50,944 bases of DNA from Marivivens sp. (lineage in GTDB: Bacteria; Pseudomonadota; Alphaproteobacteria; Rhodobacterales; Rhodobacteraceae): positions 15,704 through 66,647 of the forward strand of contig JAEPMR010000011.1 of the NCBI GenBank assembly GCA_017643845.1. The letters are read 5' to 3'. How positions within the stretch are numbered: the first letter of the stretch is position 1; every line of letters begins with the position of its first letter. Below, in pieces: positions 1 through 8,190 of the stretch. The translations under genes were made by a program, and so were the position numbers. The notes under the pieces are model-generated. The model saw only the letters and a program-made list of their open reading frames with translations. It was not told where the DNA came from and searched no databases.

Positions 1-66
1 TTGCTCGATGTCTGGCTTGATGGCATCCGTATGTTCGCACTCGTTCCGCCATGGGGTGCCCAATGA
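1..66 (+). CDS. fliR: Flagellar export protein FliR, C-terminal end only
   Basis: The first 22 codons of the window are open in frame and end in TGA, reading LLDVWLDGIRMFALVPPWGAQ. The stop overlaps the ATG of flhB (ATGA), the translational coupling usual for fliR-flhB pairs. FliR is an inner-membrane component of the flagellar type III export gate. Only the tail is present, so the name comes mainly from the position directly before flhB. Confidence 0.6.
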   Translation: MLDVWLDGIRMFALVPPWGAQ

Positions 67-1151
67 GCGAAGCAGGTGAAGACAGCCCGGGCGACAAGCC
101 ATATGACCCAACACAGAAGCGGCTCGAAGATGCGCGAAAGAAGGGTGAAATTCCGCGCGCAGCTGATTTGACGACAGCCGCCTCATATATCGGTTTCACA
201 CTGATGCTCTTGTTTGGGGGCGGTGCTTCGATCCTCTCTCTGGCATGGTGGATGCAGGGCTTTCTGGCGCGGGCCGACTCATTTTCGAGGGGGCTGTTTG
301 GCTCCGGCGGCGATGCATTCGGGCAGACGCTCATCCTGCATGTGGTGGAATTTTTCGCTCCTTGGATTTTGGCTCCGGCGGTCTTTGCCTGCCTCGCTCT
401 CTGGGTGCAACGCGCGTTCCTTTTCACCCCCTCAAAGCTCGCGCCGAAGCTTTCGCGAATCTCGCCATTGTCAAATGCGAAACAGAAATACGGTCGCGGC
501 GGTCTGTTTGAATTTATGAAGAGCGCGGCCAAACTTGTCGTCTACAGTGCGGCGTTGGTGGCGTTGTTGACCCTGCGCATGCCCGAGGTTCTCTCGGCCA
601 ACTTGATGTCTTACAAACAGGGGCTGCAGCTTTTGGGGAAGCTCGTGGGTCAACTGGCGGGCCTGATCTGTGTGATTGCCCTATGTATCGGAGGGCTCGA
701 CCTGATCTGGCAACGCGCCGATCATCTCAGACGGAACCGGATGAGCCGCAAGGAATTGCAGGATGAACAAAAACAGGCCGAGGGCGATCCGGATGCCAAA
801 GGCAAGCGGCGTCAGCGCGGGCAGGAGCTGGCTCTGTCACAAATGATTGCTCAGGTGCGCGGTGCTGATGTGGTGATCGTCAACCCGACGCATTTTGCGG
901 TGGTGTTGAAGTGGGAGCGCGATGCCGGTGCCGCACCAGTTTGTGTGGCAAAAGGCGTGGATGAGATCGCGCTGCGCCTGCGCGAGGAGGCCGAGGCGCA
1001 GGCTGTTCCGGTTCATCATGATCCACCCACGGCACGTGCACTTCATGCGACTGTTGAATTGGGCCAAGAGGTTCCGCCAGATCAATACCGCGCGGTGGCC
1101 GCGGCAATTCGTTTTGCCGAGGCCATGCGCCAAAAGGCACCGCGGATATGA
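63..1151 (+). CDS. flhB: Flagellar type III export switch protein FlhB
   Basis: The 362-residue protein has an N-terminal region rich in basic residues with the family motif around DPTQKRLEDARKKGEIPRA, four hydrophobic segments in residues 40-230 and a cytoplasmic C-terminal domain. The autocleavage motif N274-P-T-H is intact and followed by FAVVLKW. In the family, cleavage between N and P switches export specificity from rod/hook subunits to filament subunits. The ATG at 63 is chosen over the upstream in-frame ATG at 51 because it forms an ATGA overlap with fliR and starts at the conserved N-terminus. The length is normal for FlhB. Confidence 0.95.
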   Translation: MSEAGEDSPGDKPYDPTQKRLEDARKKGEIPRAADLTTAASYIGFTLMLLFGGGASILSLAWWMQGFLARADSFSRGLFGSGGDAFGQTLILHVVEFFAPWILAPAVFACLALWVQRAFLFTPSKLAPKLSRISPLSNAKQKYGRGGLFEFMKSAAKLVVYSAALVALLTLRMPEVLSANLMSYKQGLQLLGKLVGQLAGLICVIALCIGGLDLIWQRADHLRRNRMSRKELQDEQKQAEGDPDAKGKRRQRGQELALSQMIAQVRGADVVIVNPTHFAVVLKWERDAGAAPVCVAKGVDEIALRLREEAEAQAVPVHHDPPTARALHATVELGQEVPPDQYRAVAAAIRFAEAMRQKAPRI

Positions 1152-1519
1152 CGGTGCCAATCGACGCGCTCATGAAGGTCGTGCATATGCGCCGCGATCT
1201 GCGATATCGCGCATTGGCGGAAGTTCGGCGTGATATTTCGGCCTTGGGTGATCGTCGTGATGCCTTGGGACACATGCCCGTGCGATTTAACGATGCTGCG
1301 AGTGCGCATGCCTTCGCCCGGTGGGAGCTGTGGCGAATGCGCGAGAGGGCAGCGATACTCCAGGAAGAGGCTGGCCTTCGCGCCAGAGCGGCGGATCTCG
1401 CTCACGACCTTGCGCGATCCGAAGCTGAAACCGCAGCGCTGGAAACCATGCTGGCTGACGCACGAAAGAGGGAAGCGGCACGTCTGCGCCGCCGCCGGCT
1501 CACACGTCCTGACGGCTGA
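1148..1519 (+). CDS. Small charged coiled-coil protein after flhB, possibly FliJ-like
   Basis: This 123-residue protein starts in an ATGA overlap with the flhB stop, so it is very probably translated with flhB. It is rich in Arg, Ala and Glu, with long heptad-like helical stretches (residues about 20-115) and a very basic C-terminus. It has no signal peptide and no membrane segment. Size, helical character and position recall FliJ-type export chaperones or escort proteins, but there is no diagnostic motif, so the role is inferred from context. Its 3' end overlaps the convergent fliL-like gene by 20 bases. Confidence 0.65.
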   Translation: MTVPIDALMKVVHMRRDLRYRALAEVRRDISALGDRRDALGHMPVRFNDAASAHAFARWELWRMRERAAILQEEAGLRARAADLAHDLARSEAETAALETMLADARKREAARLRRRRLTRPDG

Positions 1520-2000
1520 TATCTATAATCAGAATATCCGTGATCGAGGGGCCGAATACGGATTGCGCAGTTTTGAGCAGAATGTCCCGAAGGCTTCGCA
1601 ATGTCGCGGCGTCGGTAAACGTGCCGTCGAACCCGCCTGCATTGGCATGGTTGAACAGGTCTTGAAGAAATCTGTCCCTTAGCTTCGGCTCATATTCGTA
1701 AACTGCGTCACGCTTTGCCTCATCAACTTCGGCACTCAGGGACAGCACAACCATGGACTTGACCCGCCCGTCCTGAACCACCGGAACAACGAATTGATTT
1801 GAGAGCCGCGCAAAAGCCTTGGTTGTCTGTTCGTCCTGTTTCGGAGGATCGGCCATATCCAGATCGCCTTCGGGCGTCAGACATTGTTCGTCTTGGGCGC
1901 TCGCGCTGTCTTTGCCCGTCGGGGCGAGTAATTTGGCAGCCGTACCGCCCGCGCCAAGTCCGGCCAATAATAGGATCAGGGGAAGGAGCAGCGTCTTCAT
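1500..2000 (-). CDS. fliL: Flagellar basal body-associated protein FliL family
   Basis: The 166-residue protein has one N-terminal membrane anchor (residues about 4-22) followed by a periplasmic domain. The segment NQFVVPVVQDGRVKSMVVLS and the C-terminal tail ending in ILIIDISRQDV resemble FliL, which binds stator units near the motor and supports torque. It is the last gene of the flgBC-fliE-fliQ-flgFGAH series and starts 19 bases after flgH ends. It overlaps the convergent coiled-coil gene by 20 bases. The assignment rests on topology, size and context, as FliL sequences diverge widely. Confidence 0.75.
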   Translation of the reverse strand: MKTLLLPLILLLAGLGAGGTAAKLLAPTGKDSASAQDEQCLTPEGDLDMADPPKQDEQTTKAFARLSNQFVVPVVQDGRVKSMVVLSLSAEVDEAKRDAVYEYEPKLRDRFLQDLFNHANAGGFDGTFTDAATLRSLRDILLKTAQSVFGPSITDILIIDISRQDV

Positions 2001-2018
2001 TATGAGTGCCTTTTGCGA

Positions 2019-2756
2019 TCAGAAAGGGAGGAGACTGTCGAGCGCCTGCTCTCCGTAACGGGGGCGCATTGTTTCTGTGATATGCCCGCGTCCGCCATAG
2101 GAGATCCGCGCGGATGCAATTTTGTCGTAGGTAATTTCGTTCTGGCGGCTAATGTCGGCGGGTCGGACGAAGCCTGTGATGAACAGTTCGCGCAACTCGA
2201 AATTCACGCGCACCTCCTGCCGCCCTTCGATTGCCAGAACGCCATTGGGCAGGATCTCTGTGACAGTTGCGGCGATGCGTAATGTCAATTGTTCCGAACG
2301 GCTCACCCGTCCGTCGCCGCTGCTGGCGTTGCTCGCGCCAATATCGACGGCATCCGCAAGCGCCGCTCCGTCCGGCAGGCGCTGGTCTATGCGCTGCGGC
2401 AGAGCGAAAAGTTGTGGCAACTCGAATGTTCGTGCGTTGCTGCGGGAGCGTTCGGAGCTGTTGTCGATCTGGGCAGTTTCGTCAATTTCGATCACCACTG
2501 TCAGAATGTCACCGCGCCGGTCTGCGCGTCGATCACCGAAAAGCGAATGTCGCGTGCCGGACCAAAGTGATGCGCCCGTTTGGGGGTGTTCAAATGAAGG
2601 CCCATCCGCTGAAAAATCCGGTCCTGTGCCATAGGCATCTCTTCCGTAGGAGACAGGCGTAAGTGGCGGCAGTCCGGCCGTATCCCGGGACGGGGCACAG
2701 GCCGCGGTGACTGCGAATAACACAATAGCTAGAGCGGCAATACGTAGTCTCCCCAT
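2019..2756 (-). CDS. flgH: Flagellar L-ring lipoprotein FlgH
   Basis: The 245-residue protein begins with a lipoprotein signal whose lipobox ends VTAAC (Cys20), the expected lipidation site for an outer-membrane L-ring subunit. Family motifs include SLFGDRRADRRGDILTVVIE and GVLAIEGRQEVRVNFE, and the segment ITGFVRPADISRQNEI is typical of FlgH. It follows flgA with a one-base gap, so the P-ring chaperone and the L-ring protein are translated together. Length is normal. Confidence 0.95.
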   Translation of the reverse strand: MGRLRIAALAIVLFAVTAACAPSRDTAGLPPLTPVSYGRDAYGTGPDFSADGPSFEHPQTGASLWSGTRHSLFGDRRADRRGDILTVVIEIDETAQIDNSSERSRSNARTFELPQLFALPQRIDQRLPDGAALADAVDIGASNASSGDGRVSRSEQLTLRIAATVTEILPNGVLAIEGRQEVRVNFELRELFITGFVRPADISRQNEITYDKIASARISYGGRGHITETMRPRYGEQALDSLLPF

Positions 2757-2757
2757 A

Positions 2758-3183
2758 TCAATATGCCGCCCGCGCGATACCGTCGTGACCGATGCGCGCC
2801 GAAACGATTGCGCGCGATGCCAGATTCAGCACCTGAACAATGTCGCCTGCACTTGCCCGTGCCAGCGCACGGGCGTCGGTGGCGATCGTCAGTCCACCAT
2901 TCTGATAGAGCAGGGTGACCGGTGCATTCTGTTCAATCAGGGTCGGCAGGGAAAGTGACGACGGTCGGATGATCTCGCCCGCATAGATCGTTTGCCGTGT
3001 CTCCATTCCGAGGATCAGGTCGATGTCGAATTGAGGCCCCTCTGTTGCGGGTTGCAGGTGGGCGGATGTCAGGATCGTGCCCACAGGAAGTGTCTGGCTC
3101 GCACGAAGTTGGGGCTCGGCAATGAGCGGCAACGCAAAGCTGTAGGCGGCGAGCATGGCAGGGATCAGTCCTCGGGGTTTCAT
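2758..3183 (-). CDS. flgA: P-ring assembly chaperone FlgA
   Basis: The 141-residue protein has an N-terminal signal peptide (about residues 1-22, cleavage near AEPQ) and a SAF-type domain (TLPVGTILTSAHLQPAT and VTLLYQNGGLTIATDARALA). FlgA assists FlgI P-ring assembly in the periplasm. The protein is a short FlgA form, close to the SAF domain alone. Its ATG overlaps the flgG stop by one base (TAATG). Confidence 0.92.
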   Translation of the reverse strand: MKPRGLIPAMLAAYSFALPLIAEPQLRASQTLPVGTILTSAHLQPATEGPQFDIDLILGMETRQTIYAGEIIRPSSLSLPTLIEQNAPVTLLYQNGGLTIATDARALARASAGDIVQVLNLASRAIVSARIGHDGIARAAY

Positions 3184-3968
3184 TAGCGGACCTGCACCAT
3201 CGCTCCAAGCATCTGATCTGCGGCTGAAATGACCTTTGAATTCAACTCATATCCGCGTTGGGCGGCGATGAGCTCGGTAACCTCCCGCACGGGATCGACG
3301 GAGCTTTCCTCAAGAAATCCCTGCCTGAGCGTGCCCAGCCCATCCCGCCCGGGCAGGCCGCCGATCGCACCGCCTGAAGCCGCGCTTTCACGAAAGAGAT
3401 TGTCTCCCATGGCTTCCAGCCCGCGCGGATTGGCGAAGCGATGGAGCTGTATCTGCCCCAGTTCCTGATGGTTTGGCTGGTCCGCGAACCTCGCATAGAC
3501 AGTGCCTTCGGCGTTTATCACCACCGAGCTTGCGTCCGCCGGTACGTTGATATTGTCGGCGACCGGAAACCCCATCGCAGTAACCAGAATTCCGTCAGAA
3601 CTGCGGTTGAGCGCACCGTCGCGTGTGTAGGCGGTACTGCCATCGGGCCGCGTAACTGCGATATATCCGCCGCCCTCAATCGCGATATCCAATTCGCCAC
3701 CGGTCTGGTTGAGCGCTCCCTGAAATTGCAGCGTGCCGACTGACGCGGCCTGCACCCCCAGCCCAAGTTGAATGCCGGTGGGAACGATCGCTCCGGTGGC
3801 AGAGGATATCGTTCCGGGCGCGAGCACCTGCTGGTAGTGAAGGTCGGAAAACCCCGCGCGGCGTGCGTTGTAGCCGGTGGTGCTCATATTGGCTAGGTTG
3901 TTCGAAGTTACCTCGACGCGGAGTTGTTGTGCGGCCATCCCAGCGGCTGCGATTTTCAGGGCACGCAT
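3183..3968 (-). CDS. flgG: Flagellar distal rod protein FlgG
   Basis: The 261-residue protein has the N-terminal rod motif (NNLANMSTTGYNARRAGF) and the C-terminal rod/hook domain (SSVDPVREVTELIAAQRGYE then NSKVISAADQML). The length matches FlgG, which forms the distal rod. It lies 9 bases after the flgF-like gene. The pair flgF-flgG is the usual proximal-distal rod arrangement. Confidence 0.95.
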   Translation of the reverse strand: MRALKIAAAGMAAQQLRVEVTSNNLANMSTTGYNARRAGFSDLHYQQVLAPGTISSATGAIVPTGIQLGLGVQAASVGTLQFQGALNQTGGELDIAIEGGGYIAVTRPDGSTAYTRDGALNRSSDGILVTAMGFPVADNINVPADASSVVINAEGTVYARFADQPNHQELGQIQLHRFANPRGLEAMGDNLFRESAASGGAIGGLPGRDGLGTLRQGFLEESSVDPVREVTELIAAQRGYELNSKVISAADQMLGAMVQVR

Positions 3969-3977
3969 TCGATTCTC

Positions 3978-4688
3978 CTATTTTCCGAGTGTTCGCAACA
4001 TGGTGCGCAGACGGTCGTCCTCGCGGTCGGCAAAAGACTGGCCCAGTTCATAGCTGCGCTGCACTTCGATCATCCGAGCAACCTGCGCGACCGGATCTAC
4101 GTTTGAATCCTCCAGCATGCCCTGCCGCACGGTCGCGGTGGCGGGGTGCGTTTCGCCGCGTGGGTCAAAGAGCGTATCGCCGCTTCGTATCATTTGCGTT
4201 GGGTTCGCAGGCGTTACCACCGCAAGCCGCGCAAAAGCTTGGCCTGCTGCGGAAATGGTGCCGTCGGGCGCGACGGAAATCTCGGCCCCCGGCCTCAGGC
4301 CGATTGGCCCGCCACCATCGCTCAACACCGGATGGCCAGAGTGGGTCACAAGCCGCCCTTGGGCATCCTGAGTAAAGGCCCCTGCACGGGTGAGACGCGA
4401 GCCATCAGGCGTCTCGACCATGAAAAAACCGTCACCTTCTATCGCGAGATCGAAGGGATTGCCTGTTTGGTTTATCGAACCCTGCAGGTCGACCATGTGG
4501 CGTCCGCGTGCTGCGGCCATCGAAAGGCTCCCGCCGTTTTCCGGCAGTGGTGACAGAAACTCGGTAAACAGAATGCCCTCAGCGCGGTAACCGCTGGTGC
4601 TGAGATTGGCGATGTTATTCGCGATCACCTGCAGTTCGCGCAGCAGTCCCACCTGCCGTGAAAGGGTGGTATATCCGCTCGACTCCAT
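3978..4688 (-). CDS. flgF: Flagellar proximal rod protein FlgF-like
   Basis: A 236-residue rod protein with the N-terminal motif NNIANLSTSGYRAEG, the internal FDLAIEGDGFFMVETPDGSR and the C-terminal SNVDPVAQVARMIEVQRSYE. It is shorter than FlgG and precedes it, which supports FlgF. The ATG at 4688 overlaps the fliQ stop (TGATG); a GTG one codon upstream (4691) is also possible. The insertion of fliE and fliQ between flgC and flgF is the compact arrangement known from alphaproteobacterial flagellar operons. Confidence 0.92.
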   Translation of the reverse strand: MESSGYTTLSRQVGLLRELQVIANNIANLSTSGYRAEGILFTEFLSPLPENGGSLSMAAARGRHMVDLQGSINQTGNPFDLAIEGDGFFMVETPDGSRLTRAGAFTQDAQGRLVTHSGHPVLSDGGGPIGLRPGAEISVAPDGTISAAGQAFARLAVVTPANPTQMIRSGDTLFDPRGETHPATATVRQGMLEDSNVDPVAQVARMIEVQRSYELGQSFADREDDRLRTMLRTLGK

Positions 4689-4960
4689 CACGGCGCACCC
4701 GCGATGATCGGGATGATGCTTGATTGGAAATGTGAGATCAGCTCTTCAGACATGAAGCCCATCGACATCCAGAATGTTGCAACAATCGCCGCAAGTTTCG
4801 GGACGAAGGTCAGCGTCATCTCCTGAATCGATGTGAGTGCCTGAAACAGGCCGATTGTCAGGCCCGTCACCAAAGCGACTGTCAGTATAGGCCCCGATAC
4901 CACCAGGGCCGTCCATAAGCCGGAGCGCATTGTGTCATAAAACTGGGCCTCGCTCATCAT
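4688..4960 (-). CDS. fliQ: Flagellar export gate protein FliQ
   Basis: The 90-residue protein has two hydrophobic membrane segments (about residues 16-38 and 51-72) and the family stretch GLTIGLFQALTSIQEMTLTF followed by VPKLAAI. FliQ is a core subunit of the FliPQR export gate in the inner membrane. The start forms an ATGA overlap with the stop of fliE. A second ATG one codon later is an alternative start. Confidence 0.95.
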   Translation of the reverse strand: MMSEAQFYDTMRSGLWTALVVSGPILTVALVTGLTIGLFQALTSIQEMTLTFVPKLAAIVATFWMSMGFMSEELISHFQSSIIPIIAGAP

Positions 4961-5247
4961 ACGGGCATCCTCAGGATTTCCTGATAGGCCTCGACCACCC
5001 GATCGCGCATCGTTACGGCCGTCTCGACTGCGAGTTCCGTTTGCACGAGCGCCTGTACCAATGCGTGCGGATCTGCGCCTGTCGTCATAGCGCGAACCGC
5101 GGTTGCCTCGCTGTGCCGAAGTGCATCACCGATTGCGGCGCTGGCGCTGGAAAAGATCGTATGGCCGGGGGGTGCCGTGGTGTCTGGTTCGGTTGCAATA
5201 CGGTTTGCGGAATAGGCCCGCGCAGCGAGTGTGCTGGTAATCTCCAT
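4957..5247 (-). CDS. fliE: Flagellar hook-basal body adaptor FliE
   Basis: The 96-residue protein carries the C-terminal FliE signature (ELAVETAVTMRDRVVEAYQE followed by ILRMPV). FliE joins the MS ring and export gate to the proximal rod. It is placed 12 bases after flgC and overlaps fliQ, as expected for co-assembly with the rod proteins FlgB and FlgC. The N-terminal half is less conserved and contains Ala/Thr-rich sequence. Confidence 0.93.
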   Translation of the reverse strand: MEITSTLAARAYSANRIATEPDTTAPPGHTIFSSASAAIGDALRHSEATAVRAMTTGADPHALVQALVQTELAVETAVTMRDRVVEAYQEILRMPV

Positions 5248-5259
5248 TGTGGCTCCGGT

Positions 5260-5637
5260 TTATTTCTTGAGGAGGTCCATCAGGGCGCTGGACATTTGGC
5301 GCACCTGATCAAACATTTTGAGATTGGCTTCGTAGCTGCGCTGGGCTTCGCGTGCGTCGGCAATCTCGGTCAGCAGGTCGACATTCGACCCTTCGTAATA
5401 GCCGTCACTTTGCGCGAGCGGATGCGCGGGGTCGTATATTTTGGGGAGGGGGCGCGCATCGAGCGTAAGTTCACCGATGCGCACGCCACTATCCTGATCG
5501 GGCGAAAACGAGACCAGTTTTCTCTGATAGCCGGGCGTGTCGGCATTCGCGATGTTTTCAGAGACATGGCGCAGTCGTCGGCCCTGTGCCGACATGCCAC
5601 CTGCCGCGGTGCTAAGGGCGCTGGAAAAATCATTCAT
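5260..5637 (-). CDS. flgC: Flagellar proximal rod protein FlgC
   Basis: The protein is 125 residues from the ATG at 5637, which overlaps the flgB stop (ATGA). An upstream in-frame start would lie inside flgB and add non-conserved residues, so it is rejected. Motifs are NIANADTPGYQRKL near the N-terminus and NVDLLTEIADAREAQRSYEA near the C-terminus. FlgC polymerises with FlgB and FlgF in the proximal rod. Length is near the usual 130-140. Confidence 0.95.
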   Translation of the reverse strand: MNDFSSALSTAAGGMSAQGRRLRHVSENIANADTPGYQRKLVSFSPDQDSGVRIGELTLDARPLPKIYDPAHPLAQSDGYYEGSNVDLLTEIADAREAQRSYEANLKMFDQVRQMSSALMDLLKK

Positions 5638-6017
5638 GACGCCCGCCCCAGTGCCAGACGGAGAACAGTCATGCAATGGCGATAGATGCTCAACGCGCGT
5701 GAATGGGCGCGACTGGCCTCGACAGAAGCCATCATTTCCCGTTCGAGCAAAACCCCGTTGCCATTCGGCGCGACGGCTTTTCCAGTCTGGACGCTGTGCC
5801 GCGCCGCAAGTGGCGCGGTGGTCAGGTGTTTTTCCCGGGTAGCGATCTGTGACAGCGTTCCCTCAGTCCGATAACTTTCCGCGAATGGCGTGAGTCGCTG
5901 GGCGCGATAGCCGGGTGTGTCGGCATTCGCGATATTCCGAGCGGTTATGACCTGCGCGCGTCCGGCGTGGGTGCTCAGCGCGCCGGCCATCTCAAATAGT
6001 GTGAGCGATTTGTACAT
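5634..6017 (-). CDS. flgB: Flagellar proximal rod protein FlgB
   Basis: The 127-residue protein has the rod motif NIANADTPGYRAQ and the helical C-terminus (EMMASVEASRAHSRALSIYR). It is the first gene of the nine-gene minus-strand flagellar operon ending in fliL. Its promoter should lie in the 86-base divergent space shared with fliI. Confidence 0.94.
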   Translation of the reverse strand: MYKSLTLFEMAGALSTHAGRAQVITARNIANADTPGYRAQRLTPFAESYRTEGTLSQIATREKHLTTAPLAARHSVQTGKAVAPNGNGVLLEREMMASVEASRAHSRALSIYRHCMTVLRLALGRAS

Positions 6018-6103
6018 CGGGGCTTCTCCCTCGAACTGGTGAAACGAAGGATTAAGGCTGATTCCTTAAGAACCGGTTGTGACGATCAAAAAAGGAGCTG
6101 CCG
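6018..6103. promoter_or_regulatory. Divergent flgB / fliI promoter region
   Basis: The 86-base gap separates the flgB operon from fliI. It holds the fliI ribosome binding site (AAAGGAG, about 6092-6098). It also contains two TTAA tetrads at 6052-6055 and 6066-6069. Their 10-base spacing does not fit the 7-base spacing of a CtrA site, so no regulator is assigned. No clear sigma-54 or sigma-28 promoter was recognised. Confidence 0.5.
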
Positions 6104-7396
6104 ATGTATGCAGCAATTGCGGACGAGCTGAGAAAACTCCGGCCAGTATCCGAATTCACGAGGGTTTCGTCCGTATGGCAGGGCCGGATCAGGCTGGCCC
6201 CAATGCCCCTGCCGCCCGAGCTGGGGAGTGAGGTCACGCTACGGAATACGCCTATCGGACTGGTCTCTGCAGTCACCGAACAGGGAATCGAAGTGGCGCT
6301 TCTTAGCTCTGCACCGCCTGAACTGGTGCCGGGTGCGCGTGTCATATTGCGCCCTGCGCGCAGGGCGCTGGGCGGGTCGCATTGGATCGGTCGTATTGTT
6401 GATCCCGACGGGGCGCCGCTGGATGGCCGGCCGATACTTCGTCTCTCTGAGCAGGCCGAAAATACAGATGTGAGTACAGCAATGGCGTGTCGTGGCCTTG
6501 GTGCGCGGTTGACGACAGGTGTGCTCGCCATTGACACGCTTCTTCCTCTCGCGCTGGGTCAGCGGCTTGGGCTTTTTGCGGGCTCTGGTATCGGCAAGTC
6601 GACCCTGCTGGCCGAAATGGCCAAGACACGTGAAGCCGACGTCGTGGTATATGCCCTGATTGGCGAGCGCGGGCGCGATCTGAGAACATTCGTGACAGAG
6701 GCGCTGGATGCTGATGCGCGGGCGCGAAGCATCGTCATTGCCGCCACTTCGGACCGCCCACCGCATCTTCGGGTGGGGTGCCTGGAGGTGGCCGTTCGAA
6801 CGGCGGAGCTCCTGCGTGATCAGGGCAAGCAGGTACTTTTGCTGGTGGATTCTATCACGCGTTTTGCGGAGGCCGAGCAGGAGATACGCGCGGTCAGTGG
6901 CGGGGTTACGGGGGGCTACGGCCTGCCTGCAGGGTTTCCTGCGCGGCTCGCGCGCCTTTGTGAACGGATCGGACCGGGCGCGGGAGAGGCCGGCGATATT
7001 ACCGCTGTTCTGAGTGTGCTCGTTTCGGGCGGAGATATGGATGAGCCTGTGGCTGACCTATTGCGGGGCCTGTTAGACGGGCATGTGGTCCTCAGCCGTG
7101 AAATAGCCGAGCGTGGCCGTTTTCCTGCAATTGATGTTACACGGTCGGTTTCGCGGTCTTTGCCGGACGCTGCGACGGCTGCCGAAGCAGATCTGATTGC
7201 CAAGGCACGCCGGTTGATTTCCGCTTATGACGAGGCGCAATTGCTGGTGCGCTCGGGTCTTTATGTTGCGGGCGGAGATCCGGTTCTGGACGCAGCGGTC
7301 GCACGTCATGACCGCATAGAAGAGGCGCTGTCGCGTAGCGGTATGGACTCAGTCGAGGCCAGTTTTGCGGTGCTACGTTCGGCGCTGGGTGGCTAG
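6104..7396 (+). CDS. fliI: Flagellar export ATPase FliI
   Basis: The 430-residue F1-beta-like ATPase has Walker A at G160-SGIGKST, the catalytic stretch YALIGERGRDLRTFVTEAL, Walker B around VLLLVDSITRFAEAEQEIR and the segment SGGVTGGYGLPAGFPARLARL. It energises unfolding and delivery of flagellar substrates to the export gate at the cytoplasmic membrane. A good Shine-Dalgarno sequence (AAGGAG) precedes the ATG. It ends in a 4-base overlap (CTAG) with the convergent DUF1217 gene. fliH and fliF are not in this window. Confidence 0.95.
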   Translation: MYAAIADELRKLRPVSEFTRVSSVWQGRIRLAPMPLPPELGSEVTLRNTPIGLVSAVTEQGIEVALLSSAPPELVPGARVILRPARRALGGSHWIGRIVDPDGAPLDGRPILRLSEQAENTDVSTAMACRGLGARLTTGVLAIDTLLPLALGQRLGLFAGSGIGKSTLLAEMAKTREADVVVYALIGERGRDLRTFVTEALDADARARSIVIAATSDRPPHLRVGCLEVAVRTAELLRDQGKQVLLLVDSITRFAEAEQEIRAVSGGVTGGYGLPAGFPARLARLCERIGPGAGEAGDITAVLSVLVSGGDMDEPVADLLRGLLDGHVVLSREIAERGRFPAIDVTRSVSRSLPDAATAAEADLIAKARRLISAYDEAQLLVRSGLYVAGGDPVLDAAVARHDRIEEALSRSGMDSVEASFAVLRSALGG

Positions 7397-8190
7397 AAGC
7401 GCGGCACAGATTGCAAAAGCGTCAGCGCGACAGCGCTTGAGGTCATCATGTTCGTCGCCGCATTTTCCCGCGCAAAGTAGAGCCTGAGGAGTTTTTCCTG
7501 CATATCCGAACTGTTGATCAGTTCCAGATCGTCCGTTCCGAAAACAGCGCGTGCGCGGGTCTTGAACGCGTCATGCTGGGTGTCGATATCCGCTGTCGCA
7601 AATGATCGGGGCAGGCCCAGTGCCGTCTCAAAAACCCGTCGTAGCGGAGGGTGCCCAAGAATTCCGAACCAACGCGCATCATTTGTCGCGCTATCGCGGC
7701 GGAGGTCTGCAAGCGAGCCTTCCAGATTGAGGGCAAGGCGCATCGAATCGTCCACTGCACCGACGGCCGATTGAAAGGATTTCGTATGGAACCGGTCGAG
7801 AATACTTTGTGCGAATTGACCGGTTCGGTCGGTGCGCAAGCCACCCTCCGGATTGGCAAAAGTGGCAGCAAATCTACGATAGCGCTTGTCAGCCAGCTGG
7901 TTCGAGAGGGCGTCTGGGTCGTTGGTGCCGTCTTCTAGAATGCGGCGGATAAAGGCACGGCTGTTGATATCCGCCTCCAGTCCAAACGCCCCAAGCGCGA
8001 CCTGCAAGAGCCTGCGATCACTGACCAGATCGTCGACTGTTTCGACGCTTACGATTCTGTTTCGGAAATGCTCAGTTACATTCGGGGTGCCGGCAGACTG
8101 CGCGTGGCTCGCCTGCTGCATGTCGAGCGTTCGTTTTAAAAACATCCAGCCGGCATAGCCGGTCATCGGAAGAATAGGCTGGAAGCTCAA
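7393..8190 (-). CDS. DUF1217 family protein in flagellar locus
   Basis: The 265-residue soluble, mostly helical protein begins MSFQPILPMTGYAGWMFLKR and contains segments typical of DUF1217, such as LLQVALGAFGLEADINSRAF and RLYFARENAATNM near the end. DUF1217 proteins occur in alphaproteobacterial flagellar clusters, but I know of no defined molecular role. Its ATG overlaps the flbT stop (ATGA), so it is the last gene of the flagellin-flaF-flbT series. No signal peptide was seen. Co-translation with FlbT suggests a role in filament or hook assembly control. Confidence 0.85.
   Translation of the reverse strand: MSFQPILPMTGYAGWMFLKRTLDMQQASHAQSAGTPNVTEHFRNRIVSVETVDDLVSDRRLLQVALGAFGLEADINSRAFIRRILEDGTNDPDALSNQLADKRYRRFAATFANPEGGLRTDRTGQFAQSILDRFHTKSFQSAVGAVDDSMRLALNLEGSLADLRRDSATNDARWFGILGHPPLRRVFETALGLPRSFATADIDTQHDAFKTRARAVFGTDDLELINSSDMQEKLLRLYFARENAATNMMTSSAVALTLLQSVPRF

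Noticed and set aside
6052..6069. TTAA...TTAA pair in the flgB/fliI gap as a CtrA site
   Set aside because: The spacing is 10 bases rather than 7, and no second element supports it.
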